NCBI RefSeq assembly: GCF_015751905.1
Contig: NZ_JADOUF010000001.1
Coordinates: forward strand, 8,369,501 to 8,433,500
Direction of reading: 5' to 3'
Origin: Longispora fulva
GTDB taxonomy: Bacteria > Actinomycetota > Actinomycetes > Mycobacteriales > Micromonosporaceae
Length of the DNA: 64,000 nucleotides
Within the stretch, counting starts at the first letter, position 1. Each line of letters starts with the position of its first letter. Positions 1 through 8,919 of the stretch are shown here, in pieces. The notes beneath the pieces were generated by a model. That model was not told the DNA's origin, made no database searches, and saw nothing but the letters and a program-made list of their open reading frames with translations. Position numbers and translations under genes: made by a program.

Positions 1-1
1 C

Positions 2-1258
2 CGGATCGACACGACGAACACGGGCGACAACGACACGAGTGCGGGGGAGCGGGCGGCGGCCGAGTACGTGGCCGGGCTGCTCTCCGAGGTGGGGCTGGAG
101 CCCCGGATCATCGAGAGCGCGCCGGGCCGGGCGAGCGTCGTGGCCCGGTTCGAGGGCTCCGACCCGACGAGGCCCGCGCTGCTCGTGCACGCGCACTTGG
201 ACGTGGTGCCGGCCGACGCGAGCGAGTGGTCGGTGCACCCGTTCAGCGGCGAGGTCAAGGACGGGTACGTCTGGGGCCGCGGGGCCGTGGACATGAAGGA
301 CTTCAACGCGATGCTGCTGGCCGTGGTGCGGCAGTGGAAGCGCGAGGGCGTCGTGCCGCCCCGCGACCTGGTGCTGGCGTTCCTCGCCGACGAGGAGGCC
401 GGCTCGATGTACGGGTCGCAGTTCCTCGTCAACGAGCACGCCGACCTGTTCGAGGGCTGCACGGAGGCGGTCGGCGAGGTCGGCGGCTTCTCGGTGGACG
501 CGGGCAACGATCTGCGGCTGTACCTGATCGAGACCGCCGAGAAGGGGCTCGACTGGTTGAAGATCACGGCGAGCGGCCGGCCGGGGCACGGTTCGATGAT
601 CCACCACGACAACGCCGTGGTCGCCCTCACCGAGGCCGTGACGAAGATCGGCCGGCACGAGTTCCCGGTCACGCTGACCCCGACGGTGCGCGACTTCCTG
701 GAGCGGTCCAGCGAGGTGCTCGGCTTCGACTTCGACCCGGCCGACCCGGAGGCCGCGATCGCCAAGCTCGGCCCGGTGGCCCGGGTGATCGGCGCGACGC
801 TGCGCAACACGGCGAACCCGACCCGCCTCGACGCCGGCTACAAGGACAACGTGATCCCGGGCCGGGCGTCGGCGACGATCGACTGCCGCAGCCTGCCGGG
901 CCGGTCCGAGGAGCTGGAGGCCCAGCTGCGCGCGATCGTCGGGCCGGACATCGACATCGAGTACATCCACCGGCAGCCCGGGTTGGAGACGTCCTTCGAC
1001 GGGGATCTCGTGGAGGCGATGGGTGCGGCACTGCGCGCGGTGGACCCGGGTGCCCGGCCGGTACCGTACATGCTGTCGGGTGGCACGGACGCGAAGGCGT
1101 TCGCGCGGCTCGGGATCCGGTGCTTCGGCTTCGCCCCGCTGCGGCTGCCGGCCGACCTGGACTTCACGGCGTTGTTCCACGGCATCGACGAGCGGGTCCC
1201 GGTCGACGGCCTGAAGTTCGGCGTGGATGTCCTGGACCGGTTCCTGCGGGCGAGTTGA
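2..1258 (+). CDS. M20 family metallopeptidase (5' end outside window)
   Basis: Zinc-dependent M20/M25/M40 peptidase or deacylase. The frame is open back to base 2 and reads RIDTTNTGDND before any start codon, which is the typical N-terminal stretch of M20 enzymes, so the first few residues lie left of the window. Visible hallmarks are the metal/catalytic segment ALLVHAHLDVVPAD, GRGAVDMKDF, the catalytic glutamate in FLADEEAGS, and the late SGGTDAKAF and LFHGIDERV segments with a metal-binding histidine. Family members cleave dipeptides or N-acyl amino acids in the cytoplasm; the exact substrate cannot be told. The following gene starts 58 bp downstream on the same strand. Confidence 0.9.
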   Translation, partial: RIDTTNTGDNDTSAGERAAAEYVAGLLSEVGLEPRIIESAPGRASVVARFEGSDPTRPALLVHAHLDVVPADASEWSVHPFSGEVKDGYVWGRGAVDMKDFNAMLLAVVRQWKREGVVPPRDLVLAFLADEEAGSMYGSQFLVNEHADLFEGCTEAVGEVGGFSVDAGNDLRLYLIETAEKGLDWLKITASGRPGHGSMIHHDNAVVALTEAVTKIGRHEFPVTLTPTVRDFLERSSEVLGFDFDPADPEAAIAKLGPVARVIGATLRNTANPTRLDAGYKDNVIPGRASATIDCRSLPGRSEELEAQLRAIVGPDIDIEYIHRQPGLETSFDGDLVEAMGAALRAVDPGARPVPYMLSGGTDAKAFARLGIRCFGFAPLRLPADLDFTALFHGIDERVPVDGLKFGVDVLDRFLRAS

Positions 1259-1316
1259 GAAAACACCGCTTTCCGGGTACCGATGAAGTCTTGCCTGCTG
1301 ACGTGAAGGAACACCC

Positions 1317-1946
1317 ATGACCGACGACCGGCACACCGAACTCGAGGCCGCCCTGGAGTCCGTGATCGCGGCGGCCCGCGTGCACCTGGAGGCCGTGAAG
1401 GCCGCCGACGGCCGCCCCGACGACGACGCGGTGTGGTCGGCGTACGTGGCACTGAACAACGCCGCGGTCGCCTACGACGACGAGATGCTGTCCAGCTTCG
1501 GCGAGGTCACGCCGTGGGACGTGCAGCCCATCGACCCGGACGCCGCCGACGTGGAGTTCGCGTCGGTGACCGTCGACCGCGACGCGGAGCCGACCCTGAT
1601 CGCGGTTCGCCAGCGCCGGGACTACCTGGTGCCGAACGCCGCGGCGCTGATGCGGGTCGCCCAGAAGCTGCGCACGGAGGCCGACGACGACACCGAGGTC
1701 GCGAACATCGGCGAGGCGGTGCTGGAGCTGCTGCAGGCCGGCGACGGGTCCCTGGCCCCGCTGGACATCCCGGAGCTGGAGCCGCTCGACGGGGTGGTGA
1801 CGGTCAGCGAGGTGGACAGTTCCCTCGACCCGGACGCGGCGCCCGAGGACGACATCGACGCCGTGTTCGCCGTGGGCGCGGGGGAGAAGCTCGTCGGCCG
1901 GTTCGACGAGCACCCCTTCGACGACGAAGGAGTCGAAGAAGACTAG
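1317..1946 (+). CDS. acidic conserved hypothetical protein
   Basis: 209-residue, strongly acidic soluble protein with no signal peptide or membrane segment. The ATG follows an AAGGAA-type ribosome site. The N-terminal half (ELEAALESVIAAARVHLEAVKAA) is helical; the C-terminus is Asp/Glu rich and ends FDDEGVEED. I recognise no named domain; similar proteins are common in actinomycetes, but that is from general knowledge, not a search. Oddity: the tail and stop codon are followed in frame by a second similar acidic heptapeptide and another TAG at 1968-1970, as if the 3' end had been duplicated. Confidence 0.75.
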   Translation: MTDDRHTELEAALESVIAAARVHLEAVKAADGRPDDDAVWSAYVALNNAAVAYDDEMLSSFGEVTPWDVQPIDPDAADVEFASVTVDRDAEPTLIAVRQRRDYLVPNAAALMRVAQKLRTEADDDTEVANIGEAVLELLQAGDGSLAPLDIPELEPLDGVVTVSEVDSSLDPDAAPEDDIDAVFAVGAGEKLVGRFDEHPFDDEGVEED

Positions 1947-1970
1947 CTCTGCGAAGACGAAGAGGACTAG

Positions 1971-2165
1971 CTAGCTCGACAGCGCTGGTAGTGCGGCGCC
2001 GGTGATCCGGCGTCGCAGCACCACCTGTCGGGTACCGTCGCCGAAGAGCAGGACCCGGGCGAGTTCCCAGCCGCCGTACTCCGCCTGGATGGTCAGCTGG
2101 GCCTGTGCCGCTGTCCGGTCCGTGCCCGGTGGGATCCGGAGCGGCACATATTCATAATCGGACAT
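1971..2165 (-). CDS. DUF5703-like small protein
   Basis: 64-residue soluble protein beginning MSDYEYVPLRIPPGTDR and containing a GGWELARVLLF core, which matches the small actinobacterial DUF5703 family as I remember it. Function is unknown. The ATG at 2165 was chosen because the family begins directly with this motif; the open frame upstream overlaps the aldo/keto reductase and looks like shadow sequence. Its stop abuts the duplicated tail of the gene on the other strand, so the two genes converge with almost no spacer. Confidence 0.75.
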   Translation of the reverse strand: MSDYEYVPLRIPPGTDRTAAQAQLTIQAEYGGWELARVLLFGDGTRQVVLRRRITGAALPALSS

Positions 2166-2206
2166 CGTTACATTCTGCCTAACGGTCGGTGACATTTCCA
2201 GGGTAG

Positions 2207-3163
2207 TCACGACTGCCTTTCCGGGTACCCGAAGCGCACGGCCGACACATCGTCGAGCGCCCGGCGGATCTGCGCCGGCAGCGTGACCTTCTCCACGGCC
2301 AGGGCCCCGAGCAGCTGGCCGGTGGTCCGGGCCCCGATCAGCGGGGCGGTGACGCCGGGCCGGTCCCGGATCCAGGCGAGCGCGACGACGAGCGGCGAGC
2401 AGCCCAGGCCGTCGGCGGCGGTGGCCACGGCCTCCACGATCCCGGCCCCCCGCTTGTCCAGGTACGGCGCCACGAACCGCTCCAGGTGCTCCGACCCGCC
2501 GCGCGAGTCCGAGGGCACCCCGTGCCGGTACTTCCCGGTCAGGACGCCCCGGCCGAGCGGGGACCAGGCGAGCAGGCCCAGTCCGAGGGCGGCGCACGCG
2601 CCGAGCACCTCGCGTTCGACCCCGCGCTCCAGCAGCGAGTACTCCACCTGGGCGGAGATCAGCGGGGTCGGGCTGACGGCGGCGGCCTGGGCGGTCTGCC
2701 AGCCGTTGAAGTTGGACACCCCGGCGTAGCGGACCCGGCCGGAGGAGACAGCGGTGTCCAGGGCCGCGAGGGTCTCGGCGATCGGGGTGGCAGGGTCGTG
2801 GCCGTGCACGTGCCAGACGTCCACGTAGTCGGTGCCGAGGCGGCCCAGGGAGGCGTCCAGGGCGCGCAGCAGGTGCAGCCGCGAGTTGTCGTGCCGGCGC
2901 GGCGTACCGGGACGCAGGCCGGCCTTGGTGGAGATGACGAGCTCGTCGCGGTCGACCACCCCGTCGAGCAGCGCCCCGATCACGGCCTCGCTGTCACCGT
3001 CGCCGAACACGTCGGCGGTGTCGAGCAGGTTGCCGCCGGCGTCCAGGTAGGTTCGGAGCTGGTCGGCGGCCTCGTCGGCGTCGGTGTCCCGGCCCCAGGT
3101 CATGGTGCCGAGACCGAGGCGGGAGACGTGGAGCCCGCTTCGGCCGAGGGGTCGTTGCTGCAT
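2207..3163 (-). CDS. aldo/keto reductase family oxidoreductase
   Basis: 318-residue (alpha/beta)8-barrel NADPH-dependent reductase. It starts MQQRPLGRSGLHVSRLGLGTMTWG and carries the usual LLDTAD segment, the active-site lysine in LVISTKAGL, the histidine in VDVWHVHGHD, YAGVSNFNGWQ, and a C-terminal cofactor-binding PLIGART-type segment. Oddity: the position of the catalytic tyrosine (consensus DTAxxYGxG) reads DTADVFGDG, so Tyr appears replaced by Phe (TTC codon). This may lower classical carbonyl-reductase activity or mark a subfamily. It is divergent from the LLM oxidoreductase gene. Substrate is unknown. Confidence 0.9.
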   Translation of the reverse strand: MQQRPLGRSGLHVSRLGLGTMTWGRDTDADEAADQLRTYLDAGGNLLDTADVFGDGDSEAVIGALLDGVVDRDELVISTKAGLRPGTPRRHDNSRLHLLRALDASLGRLGTDYVDVWHVHGHDPATPIAETLAALDTAVSSGRVRYAGVSNFNGWQTAQAAAVSPTPLISAQVEYSLLERGVEREVLGACAALGLGLLAWSPLGRGVLTGKYRHGVPSDSRGGSEHLERFVAPYLDKRGAGIVEAVATAADGLGCSPLVVALAWIRDRPGVTAPLIGARTTGQLLGALAVEKVTLPAQIRRALDDVSAVRFGYPERQS

Positions 3164-3284
3164 GTCTCGCGACGGTACCGGCTCGCCACGCCCAGCGGAA
3201 TCCCAGCCCGGCGCATCTGCCGTCGGCTACCCGCCACACGCTACGATCATTCAACCTACTCATGAGTAATATGCGGAGGCTTCG

Positions 3285-4337
3285 ATGCGGCTCGGACTCA
3301 ACCTCGGCTACTGGGCGAACGCCGACCAGGCGAAGCGCAACCTGGCCCTCGTCCAGGAGGCCGAACGGCTCGGCTTCTCCGTGGCGTGGGCCGCCGAGGC
3401 GTACGGCTCGGACAATCCGACCACCCTGGCGTGGCTGGCCGCGCAGACCAGCACGATCGAGCTGGGCAGCGCCATCATGCAGATCCCGGCCCGCCAGCCG
3501 GCGATGACCGCGATGACGGCGGCCACCCTCGACACCCTCTCGGAGGGCCGGTTCCGCCTCGGCCTGGGCGTCTCGGGCCCCCAGGTCTCCGAGGGCTGGT
3601 ACGGCGTCGCGTTCGACAAGCCGCTGGCCCGCACCCGCGAGTACATCGACGTGGTCCGCAAGGTCCTGTCCCGCAAGACGGTCGAGCACTCCGGCCCCAC
3701 CTACCAGCTCCCGCTGCCCGGCGGCCCGGGCAAGGCGCTCAAGCTGTCCCTGCACCCCTACCGCACCGACATCCCGATCTACCTGGCCTCCATCGGCCCG
3801 AAGAACCTGGAGCTGACCGGTGAGCTCGCCGACGGCTGGCTGGCCATCTTCCTCGAGCCGGAGAGCGCCCACGAGCATCTGGACCTGATCGCCAAGGGCC
3901 GGGCGAAGGTCGGCAAGACGATGGAGGGCTTCGACGTCGCGCCCAGCGTGCCCCTCGTCATCGGCCCGGACCCGGAGGTCTGCGCCGAGCTGGTCCGCGG
4001 CTACGCGTCCCTCTACATCGGCGGGATGGGCAGCAAGGAGCAGAACTTCTACAACCGGCTGGCGACCCGGATGGGCTACGGAGAGGCCGCCGACGAGATC
4101 CAGGACCACTTCCTCAACAAGCGCTACCGCGAGGCGATGGCCGCCGTCCCGTACGAGTTCGTCGACCGCACCTCGCTCCTCGGCCCTGTGGAACGGGTCG
4201 CCGAGCGCCTCACAGCGTACGCCGCGGCGGGTGTGACTACTCTGTCCGTCAGCGTGTTCGACTCGGACATCGAGGACGGCGTGGCGACCCTGCGCGGGCT
4301 CGCCGACGCGATGGAGCGATCGGGAGTTGGGGAGTAG
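3285..4337 (+). CDS. LLM class F420-dependent oxidoreductase
   Basis: 350-residue luciferase-like TIM-barrel protein. MRLGLNLGYW at the N-terminus, EAERLGFSVAWAAEAYGSD, the GRFRLGLGVSGPQ nucleotide-binding segment and YLASIGPKNLELTGELADGW are typical of the actinobacterial F420H2-dependent LLM subfamily. It presumably reduces or oxidises a small organic substrate in the cytosol with coenzyme F420. The ATG has a GGAGG site five bases upstream. Only 3 bp separate its stop from the GTG of uppP, so the two are almost certainly co-transcribed. Confidence 0.9.
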   Translation: MRLGLNLGYWANADQAKRNLALVQEAERLGFSVAWAAEAYGSDNPTTLAWLAAQTSTIELGSAIMQIPARQPAMTAMTAATLDTLSEGRFRLGLGVSGPQVSEGWYGVAFDKPLARTREYIDVVRKVLSRKTVEHSGPTYQLPLPGGPGKALKLSLHPYRTDIPIYLASIGPKNLELTGELADGWLAIFLEPESAHEHLDLIAKGRAKVGKTMEGFDVAPSVPLVIGPDPEVCAELVRGYASLYIGGMGSKEQNFYNRLATRMGYGEAADEIQDHFLNKRYREAMAAVPYEFVDRTSLLGPVERVAERLTAYAAAGVTTLSVSVFDSDIEDGVATLRGLADAMERSGVGE

Positions 4338-4340
4338 TAC

Positions 4341-5165
4341 GTGGAGATCTGGCAGGCGATAGTCCTCGGAATCGTCGAGGGGTTCACGGAGTTCCTGCCG
4401 GTGTCCTCGACGGGGCACCTCACGATCGCCGAGAAGCTGATGGGCATGAACGTCGCCGACGACGCGGTCACCGGCTACACCGCGGTGATCCAGATCGGCG
4501 CGATCGTCGCGGCGATCCTGTACTTCCGCAAGGACATCGCGCGGATCGTCGTCGGGCTGTTCAAGGGGATCGTGAACAAGGAGGAGCGCGGCTTCGACTA
4601 CCGCTTCGGCTGGTACGTCGTCGCCGGCTCCCTCCCGATCGCCGTCGTCGGCCTGGTCGGCAAGCCGCTGATCAAGGGCCCGCTGCGCAGCCTGTGGGTC
4701 GTGGCCGGCGCGCTGATCGTGTGGAGCCTGGTGATGTGGTTCGCCGAGCGGGTCGGCCCGCAGCAGCGCGGCGAGCGGGACGTGACCCTCAAGGACGTCC
4801 TGATCATCGGGTTCATGCAGTGCCTCGCCCTGGTGCCCGGGGTGTCGCGGTCGGGGGCCACGATCTCCGGCGGCCTGCTGCGCGACCTCGACCGGGTCAC
4901 CGCCACCCGGCTGTCGTTCTTCCTGGGCATCCCGGCCCTGACCGCCGCCGGCCTGTACGAGCTCAAGGACGCCCTGCACGGCAGCATCGGCGTGCTGCCG
5001 CTGGTGATCGGCACCGTGGTCAGCTTCGTCGTCGGGTACGCCTCGATCGCCTGGCTGCTCAAGTTCGTCGCCAAGCACTCGATCACCACCTTCGTCGGGT
5101 ACCGGGTGCTGCTCGGCCTGGGCATCATCGGCCTGCTGGTCGCCGGCACGATCTCGGCGACCTGA
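4341..5165 (+). CDS. uppP: undecaprenyl-diphosphatase UppP/BacA
   Basis: 274-residue integral membrane enzyme that dephosphorylates undecaprenyl diphosphate, recycling the lipid carrier for peptidoglycan and wall polymer synthesis and giving bacitracin tolerance. Both family signatures are present: EGFTEFLPVSSTGHL near residue 14 and PGVSRSGATI near residue 165. Several hydrophobic helices follow, ending in GYRVLLGLGIIGLLVAGTI. Length matches the family. It starts with GTG directly after the LLM oxidoreductase gene and is closed by a strong hairpin. Downstream comes the conserved mshC cluster. Confidence 0.97.
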   Translation: MEIWQAIVLGIVEGFTEFLPVSSTGHLTIAEKLMGMNVADDAVTGYTAVIQIGAIVAAILYFRKDIARIVVGLFKGIVNKEERGFDYRFGWYVVAGSLPIAVVGLVGKPLIKGPLRSLWVVAGALIVWSLVMWFAERVGPQQRGERDVTLKDVLIIGFMQCLALVPGVSRSGATISGGLLRDLDRVTATRLSFFLGIPALTAAGLYELKDALHGSIGVLPLVIGTVVSFVVGYASIAWLLKFVAKHSITTFVGYRVLLGLGIIGLLVAGTISAT

Positions 5166-5214
5166 CGTCTGGTTTGTCGCTTGTGAGGAATGGCGGAAAA
5201 CACTCCCGCCCCCG

Positions 5215-5247
5215 ACTGACCCCGGACCACACTGGTCCGGGGTCAGT
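5215..5247 (+). terminator. hairpin terminator after uppP
   Basis: A perfect 15-bp inverted repeat (5215-5229 with 5233-5247) closes on a three-base loop about 50 bp after the uppP stop. There is no T-tract, which is common for actinobacterial terminators. It separates the LLM-uppP unit from the mshC cluster. Confidence 0.75.
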
Positions 5248-5349
5248 GTGTCTGGCGCGCGGTCCCGGTCGCGCCGATCGCTGTGCTGTCGGGCGCGGGT
5301 GTGACATGGCGAGGGCGTGACGATCGTCCGCCGCCACGTCCGCCCGCGT

Positions 5350-5366
5350 TAGAATTCCGATTCGTG
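5350..5366 (+). promoter_or_regulatory. leaderless-type -10 element of the mshC cluster
   Basis: TAGAAT at 5350-5355 lies 8 bases before the GTG at 5364. In actinomycetes a TANNNT hexamer 7-8 bases before the start codon typically gives leaderless transcripts. I see no clear -35 box 17 bases upstream. This spacing supports the chosen start. Confidence 0.5.
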
Positions 5367-6068
5367 CCCACAGTCCTGCTTCTCCGCCACGGGCGGAGCA
5401 CCGCCAACACCGCTGGCATCCTCGCGGGTGACCTGCCGGTGCCCCTCGACGAGCTCGGGGAGCGCCAGGTGGCCGCGGTCGCCGCCCGGCTGGCGGCCCT
5501 GCCCCTCGCCGCGATCGTGACGAGCCCCGTCCGGCGCTGCCGGCAGACGGCCGAGGCGGTGCTCGCCGCGCGCGACGCCGACGGGGACAAGCCGCTGATC
5601 GACGCCCGCTTCGCCGAGGCGGGCTACGGCGACTGGACCGGCCGGCCGATCGGCGAGCTGACCGACGACCCGATGTGGCGGGTGGTGCAGCGGCACCCGA
5701 GTGCCGCGGTGTTCCCCGGCGGGGAGGCCATGGCCGCGATGGCCGCCCGGTGCGTGGCCGGCGTCCGGGACTGGGACGCGAAGATCGCCGCCGAGCACGG
5801 CCCCGACGCGCTGTGGGTCGCCTGCAGCCACGCCGACGTGATCAAGGCCGTCACGGCCGACGCGCTGGGGCTGCACCTCGACCAGTTCCAGCGGATCGTG
5901 GTCGAGCCGGCGTCGCTGACCGTCATCCGGTACACGGAGACCCGGCCGTTTCTGCTGAGGGTGAACGACGTGGGGGGCGACCTGTCCGGATTGGTGCCGA
6001 CTGACCCGGTCGAGGCGACGAACTCCGACGCCGTCGTCGGCGGAGGCGCGGGTAGGGTCACTACATGA
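5364..6068 (+). CDS. histidine phosphatase family protein (mshC cluster)
   Basis: 234-residue phosphoglycerate mutase-like phosphatase. The GTG at 5364 begins VPTVLLLRHGRSTAN, placing the catalytic RHG histidine at residue 10, as expected; extending upstream only adds low-complexity residues. Other active-site segments are SPVRRCRQTAE, EAGYGDWTG and VACSHADVIKAV, with the second catalytic His. Homologues (the MSMEG_4193/SCO1666 type) sit beside DUF3090, the SCO1664-family gene and mshC in many actinomycetes, as here. Substrate is unknown; the link to mycothiol is inference from synteny. Confidence 0.92.
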   Translation: MPTVLLLRHGRSTANTAGILAGDLPVPLDELGERQVAAVAARLAALPLAAIVTSPVRRCRQTAEAVLAARDADGDKPLIDARFAEAGYGDWTGRPIGELTDDPMWRVVQRHPSAAVFPGGEAMAAMAARCVAGVRDWDAKIAAEHGPDALWVACSHADVIKAVTADALGLHLDQFQRIVVEPASLTVIRYTETRPFLLRVNDVGGDLSGLVPTDPVEATNSDAVVGGGAGRVTT

Positions 6069-6081
6069 GCGAGGTGACGTC

Positions 6082-6630
6082 GTGACCCACCAGGTGTATG
6101 CCTTCGAGCCCCCGGACCGGTTCGTCGCCGGCACGGTCGGGGTCCCCGGCGACCGCACGTTCTTCCTGCAGGCCCGCGGCGGCGGCCGGCTCGTCAGCGT
6201 CGCGCTGGAGAAGATGCAGGTCTCCCTCCTCGCCGACAAGCTGGAGGAGCTGCTCGACGAGGTGCGGCTGCGGTTCGGCGTGGAGGCCCCGGCGGGCCAG
6301 CCCACCGACAACGGCCCGCTGGACACCCCGGTGGACGAGGAGTTCCGGGTCGGCACGCTCGGCCTGGCCTGGGACACCGACTCGACCACAGTGGTCATCG
6401 AGGCCGTCGAGGCCAGCGAGGCCGAACCGGAGGAGCCCGAGGAGGGCGAGCCCGACGCGACCCTGGACCGGCTGCGGGTCCGGATCAGCCCGGCCGCCAC
6501 CCGGCAGTTCATCGACCGGGCCCGCCGGCTCGTCGCCGCCGGCCGGCCGCCGTGCCCGCTGTGCGGCCAGCCGCTGGACCCGGCGGGGCACCTGTGCCCC
6601 CGGCACAACGGCTACCACCGCACGTCGTGA
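6082..6630 (+). CDS. DUF3090 family protein
   Basis: 182-residue cytoplasmic protein starting with GTG: MTHQVYAFEPPDRFVAGTVGVPG. It has the DUF3090 core SVALEKMQVSLLADKLEELLDEV and a C-terminal zinc-ribbon-like segment CPLCGQPLDPAGHLCPRHNGY. Function is not established. The family is almost always encoded between a histidine phosphatase and the SCO1664-type protein next to mshC. It overlaps the next gene by a GTGA tetranucleotide, implying translational coupling. Confidence 0.93.
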   Translation: MTHQVYAFEPPDRFVAGTVGVPGDRTFFLQARGGGRLVSVALEKMQVSLLADKLEELLDEVRLRFGVEAPAGQPTDNGPLDTPVDEEFRVGTLGLAWDTDSTTVVIEAVEASEAEPEEPEEGEPDATLDRLRVRISPAATRQFIDRARRLVAAGRPPCPLCGQPLDPAGHLCPRHNGYHRTS

Positions 6631-7397
6631 ACCTCGACCTGGACGCGGCCCTCGAGCTGCTCACCCACGGGGAGCTCGAGCTGGAGGGCCGGCTCGTCGA
6701 CGCCTCCAACGCCACCCTGCGCGCGTTCGTCACGCACGCCGGGGTGACCGCGCGGTGCGTGTACAAGCCGGTGAAGGGCGAGCGGCCGCTGTGGGACTTC
6801 CCCGACGGCACCCTGGCCGGCCGGGAGGTCGCCGCGTATCTGGTCAGCGAGGCCACCGGGTGGGGGAGCGTGCCGCCCACGGTGCTGCGCGACGGGCCGT
6901 ACGGGCCGGGGTCGTGCCAGCTGTGGATCGAGGCCGTCGAGCCGCCCCTGGTCGACTTCGCCCCCGAGCTGCCCGCCGGCTGGCACGCGATCGCCTCCGC
7001 CGAGGGCGGTCTGCTCGGGCACGCCGACGACCCGGGGCTGGCCCGGATCGCCGCCTACGACGGCATCGTCAACAACGCCGACCGCAAGGGCGGCCACCTG
7101 CTCCGCGACGCCGACCAGCATGTCTACGGCATCGACCACGGGGTCTGTTTCCACACCGAGGACAAGTTGCGCACCGTGCTGTGGGGCTGGGCCGGCGAGC
7201 CGCTGCCCACCGAGATCACCGGGGTCCTGGGGCACCTGAAGGTCGCCCTCGACCGGGAGCTGGGGTCGGCGCTCGCCGCGCACCTGACCCGGTCGGAGGT
7301 CGACGCCGTCGGGTCGCGGATCGACCGGATGCTGGGGGCGGGGAAGTACCCGGAACCCAGCGACCGCTGGCCGCCCCTGCCCTGGCCGGCCCTGTAG
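6627..7397 (+). CDS. SCO1664 family protein (PI3/4-kinase-like fold)
   Basis: 256-residue protein of the TIGR03843 family, distantly related to phosphatidylinositol 3/4-kinase catalytic domains. The GTG at 6627 overlaps the stop of the DUF3090 gene (GTGA), which fixes the start: MNLDLDAALELL. Kinase-like features are VYKPVKGERPLWDFPDGTLAGREVAAYLVSE (the lysine and helix C region), GIVNNADRKGGHLL (catalytic loop like HNxDRxxxN), and GIDHGVCFH (metal-binding Asp). It is part of the conserved mycothiol-linked cluster; its phosphorylation target, if any, is unknown. Confidence 0.9.
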   Translation: MNLDLDAALELLTHGELELEGRLVDASNATLRAFVTHAGVTARCVYKPVKGERPLWDFPDGTLAGREVAAYLVSEATGWGSVPPTVLRDGPYGPGSCQLWIEAVEPPLVDFAPELPAGWHAIASAEGGLLGHADDPGLARIAAYDGIVNNADRKGGHLLRDADQHVYGIDHGVCFHTEDKLRTVLWGWAGEPLPTEITGVLGHLKVALDRELGSALAAHLTRSEVDAVGSRIDRMLGAGKYPEPSDRWPPLPWPAL

Positions 7398-7556
7398 CGG
7401 CGCCGGCCCCGGCCTCACCCACGCGGCCCTGGCTCGGGCCCCGCGACCGGCCCGCGCCGCCCCGTTGGGCGTTACAGCCCGCGCTGTGATCCACCCGACC
7501 TCCCCGGCCCGTCGGCTGACCACCGCGAACTGATCTCCGCTGGATAGGCTTGCGGG

Positions 7557-8795
7557 ATGGAATCCTGGTTGGCACCCTCCCTGCCCACGCTTCCCGGCTC
7601 GGGCCGCCCCGTCGCGCTGTACGACTCGTCGACGGGCGCCGTACGTCCCACCTCCCCGACCGGGGTGGCGAAGATGTACGTGTGCGGCATCACCCCGTAC
7701 GACGCCGCGCACCTCGGCCACGCCGCCACCATGATCAGCTTCGACCTGATCAACCGGCTGTGGCGCGACGCCGGCCACGAGGTCAGCTACGTGTCGAACG
7801 TGACCGACATCGACGATCCCCTCCTGGAGCGGGCCACCCGCGACAAGCAGGACTGGATCGTGCTCGGCATGCTCGAGACCGCCCTGTTCCGCGAGGACAT
7901 GGAGGCGCTGCGGATCCTCCCGCCCGACCACTACGTCGGCGCGGTCGAGTCGATCCCCGAGATCGTCACCCACATCGAGCGCCTGGTCGCCTCCGGGGCC
8001 GGGTACCGGCTCGAGGACGGCACCGGTGACGTCTACTTCGACATCAGCAAGGCCCCGGCCTTCGGCTACGAGTCCCGGCTGGACCGCGAGGCCATGCTGG
8101 GCTTCTTCGCCGAGCGCGGCGGCGACCCGGACCGGGCCGGCAAGCGCGACCCGCTCGACGCGCTGCTGTGGCGCGGGGCCCGCGACGGCGAGCCGTCCTG
8201 GGACGGGCACACCCTCGGCGCCGGCCGCCCCGGCTGGCACATCGAGTGCGCCGTGATCGCCCTCGGCCTGCTCGGCGAGCGGATCGACGTGCAGGGCGGC
8301 GGCAACGACCTGCTCTTCCCGCACCACGAGATGTCGTCAGCGCACGCGGAGTGTCTGACCGGCGCGCACCCGTTCGCCGGGCACTACACGCACGCGGGCA
8401 TGATCGGCCTCGACGGCGAGAAGATGAGCAAGAGCAAGGGCAACCTGGTGTTCGTGTCCAAGCTGCGCGGGACCGGCGTCGACCCGATGGCGATCCGGCT
8501 GGCGCTGCTGGCCGACCACTACCGCACCGACCGGCAGTGGACGGACGAGGTCGGCAAGACCGGCCAGCTCCGGCTCGACCGGTGGCGTGAGGCGGCGGCC
8601 CGCCCGGTGGCGCTGTCGGGTCAGGCCCTGCTCGCCACGCTCCGCGACCGGCTGACCGATGACCTGGACACCCCGGGCGCCCTCGCCGCCGTCGACGCGT
8701 GGGCGGAGGCGACCCTGGCGGGCGAGGGCAGCGACTCTGCTGCTCCGGCGCTGGTCAAGGCCGCCGTGGACACGCTGCTCGGCATCGAACTCTAG
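7557..8795 (+). CDS. mshC: cysteine--1D-myo-inositol-glucosamine ligase MshC
   Basis: 412-residue class I cysteinyl-tRNA-synthetase-like enzyme that ATP-dependently joins cysteine to GlcN-inositol, the penultimate step of mycothiol synthesis. It begins [10 protein letters not shown]; the zinc ligand Cys is in YVCGITPYD (C43), the HIGH-type motif is HLGH (52-55), [12 protein letters not shown] follows, and KMSKS is at 289-293. The C-terminal tRNA-binding part of CysRS is missing, which separates MshC (about 410 aa) from CysS. It ends just before a strong hairpin and is the last gene of the cluster. Confidence 0.97.
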   Translation: MESWLAPSLPTLPGSGRPVALYDSSTGAVRPTSPTGVAKMYVCGITPYDAAHLGHAATMISFDLINRLWRDAGHEVSYVSNVTDIDDPLLERATRDKQDWIVLGMLETALFREDMEALRILPPDHYVGAVESIPEIVTHIERLVASGAGYRLEDGTGDVYFDISKAPAFGYESRLDREAMLGFFAERGGDPDRAGKRDPLDALLWRGARDGEPSWDGHTLGAGRPGWHIECAVIALGLLGERIDVQGGGNDLLFPHHEMSSAHAECLTGAHPFAGHYTHAGMIGLDGEKMSKSKGNLVFVSKLRGTGVDPMAIRLALLADHYRTDRQWTDEVGKTGQLRLDRWREAAARPVALSGQALLATLRDRLTDDLDTPGALAAVDAWAEATLAGEGSDSAAPALVKAAVDTLLGIEL

Positions 8796-8835
8796 GGCCG
8801 TCGCGCGCCGGGGGAGGCGCGCGGCGTAACCCGAA

Positions 8836-8890
8836 AATGGTGTTGATCTGGGTCTTCCGCGGAAATCCAGATCAACACCATTATTTTTTA
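8836..8890 (+). terminator. strong intrinsic terminator after mshC
   Basis: Arms 8836-8851 and 8867-8882 form a perfect 16-bp stem (AATGGTGTTGATCTGG and its complement). The loop itself contains the palindrome TTCCGCGGAA (8855-8864), and TTTTTT follows at 8884-8889. The AT-rich composition is unlike the surroundings. Confidence 0.9.
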
Positions 8891-8919
8891 CGCCGCGTCA
8901 CTGGGCCGGCGCGCGGCGG

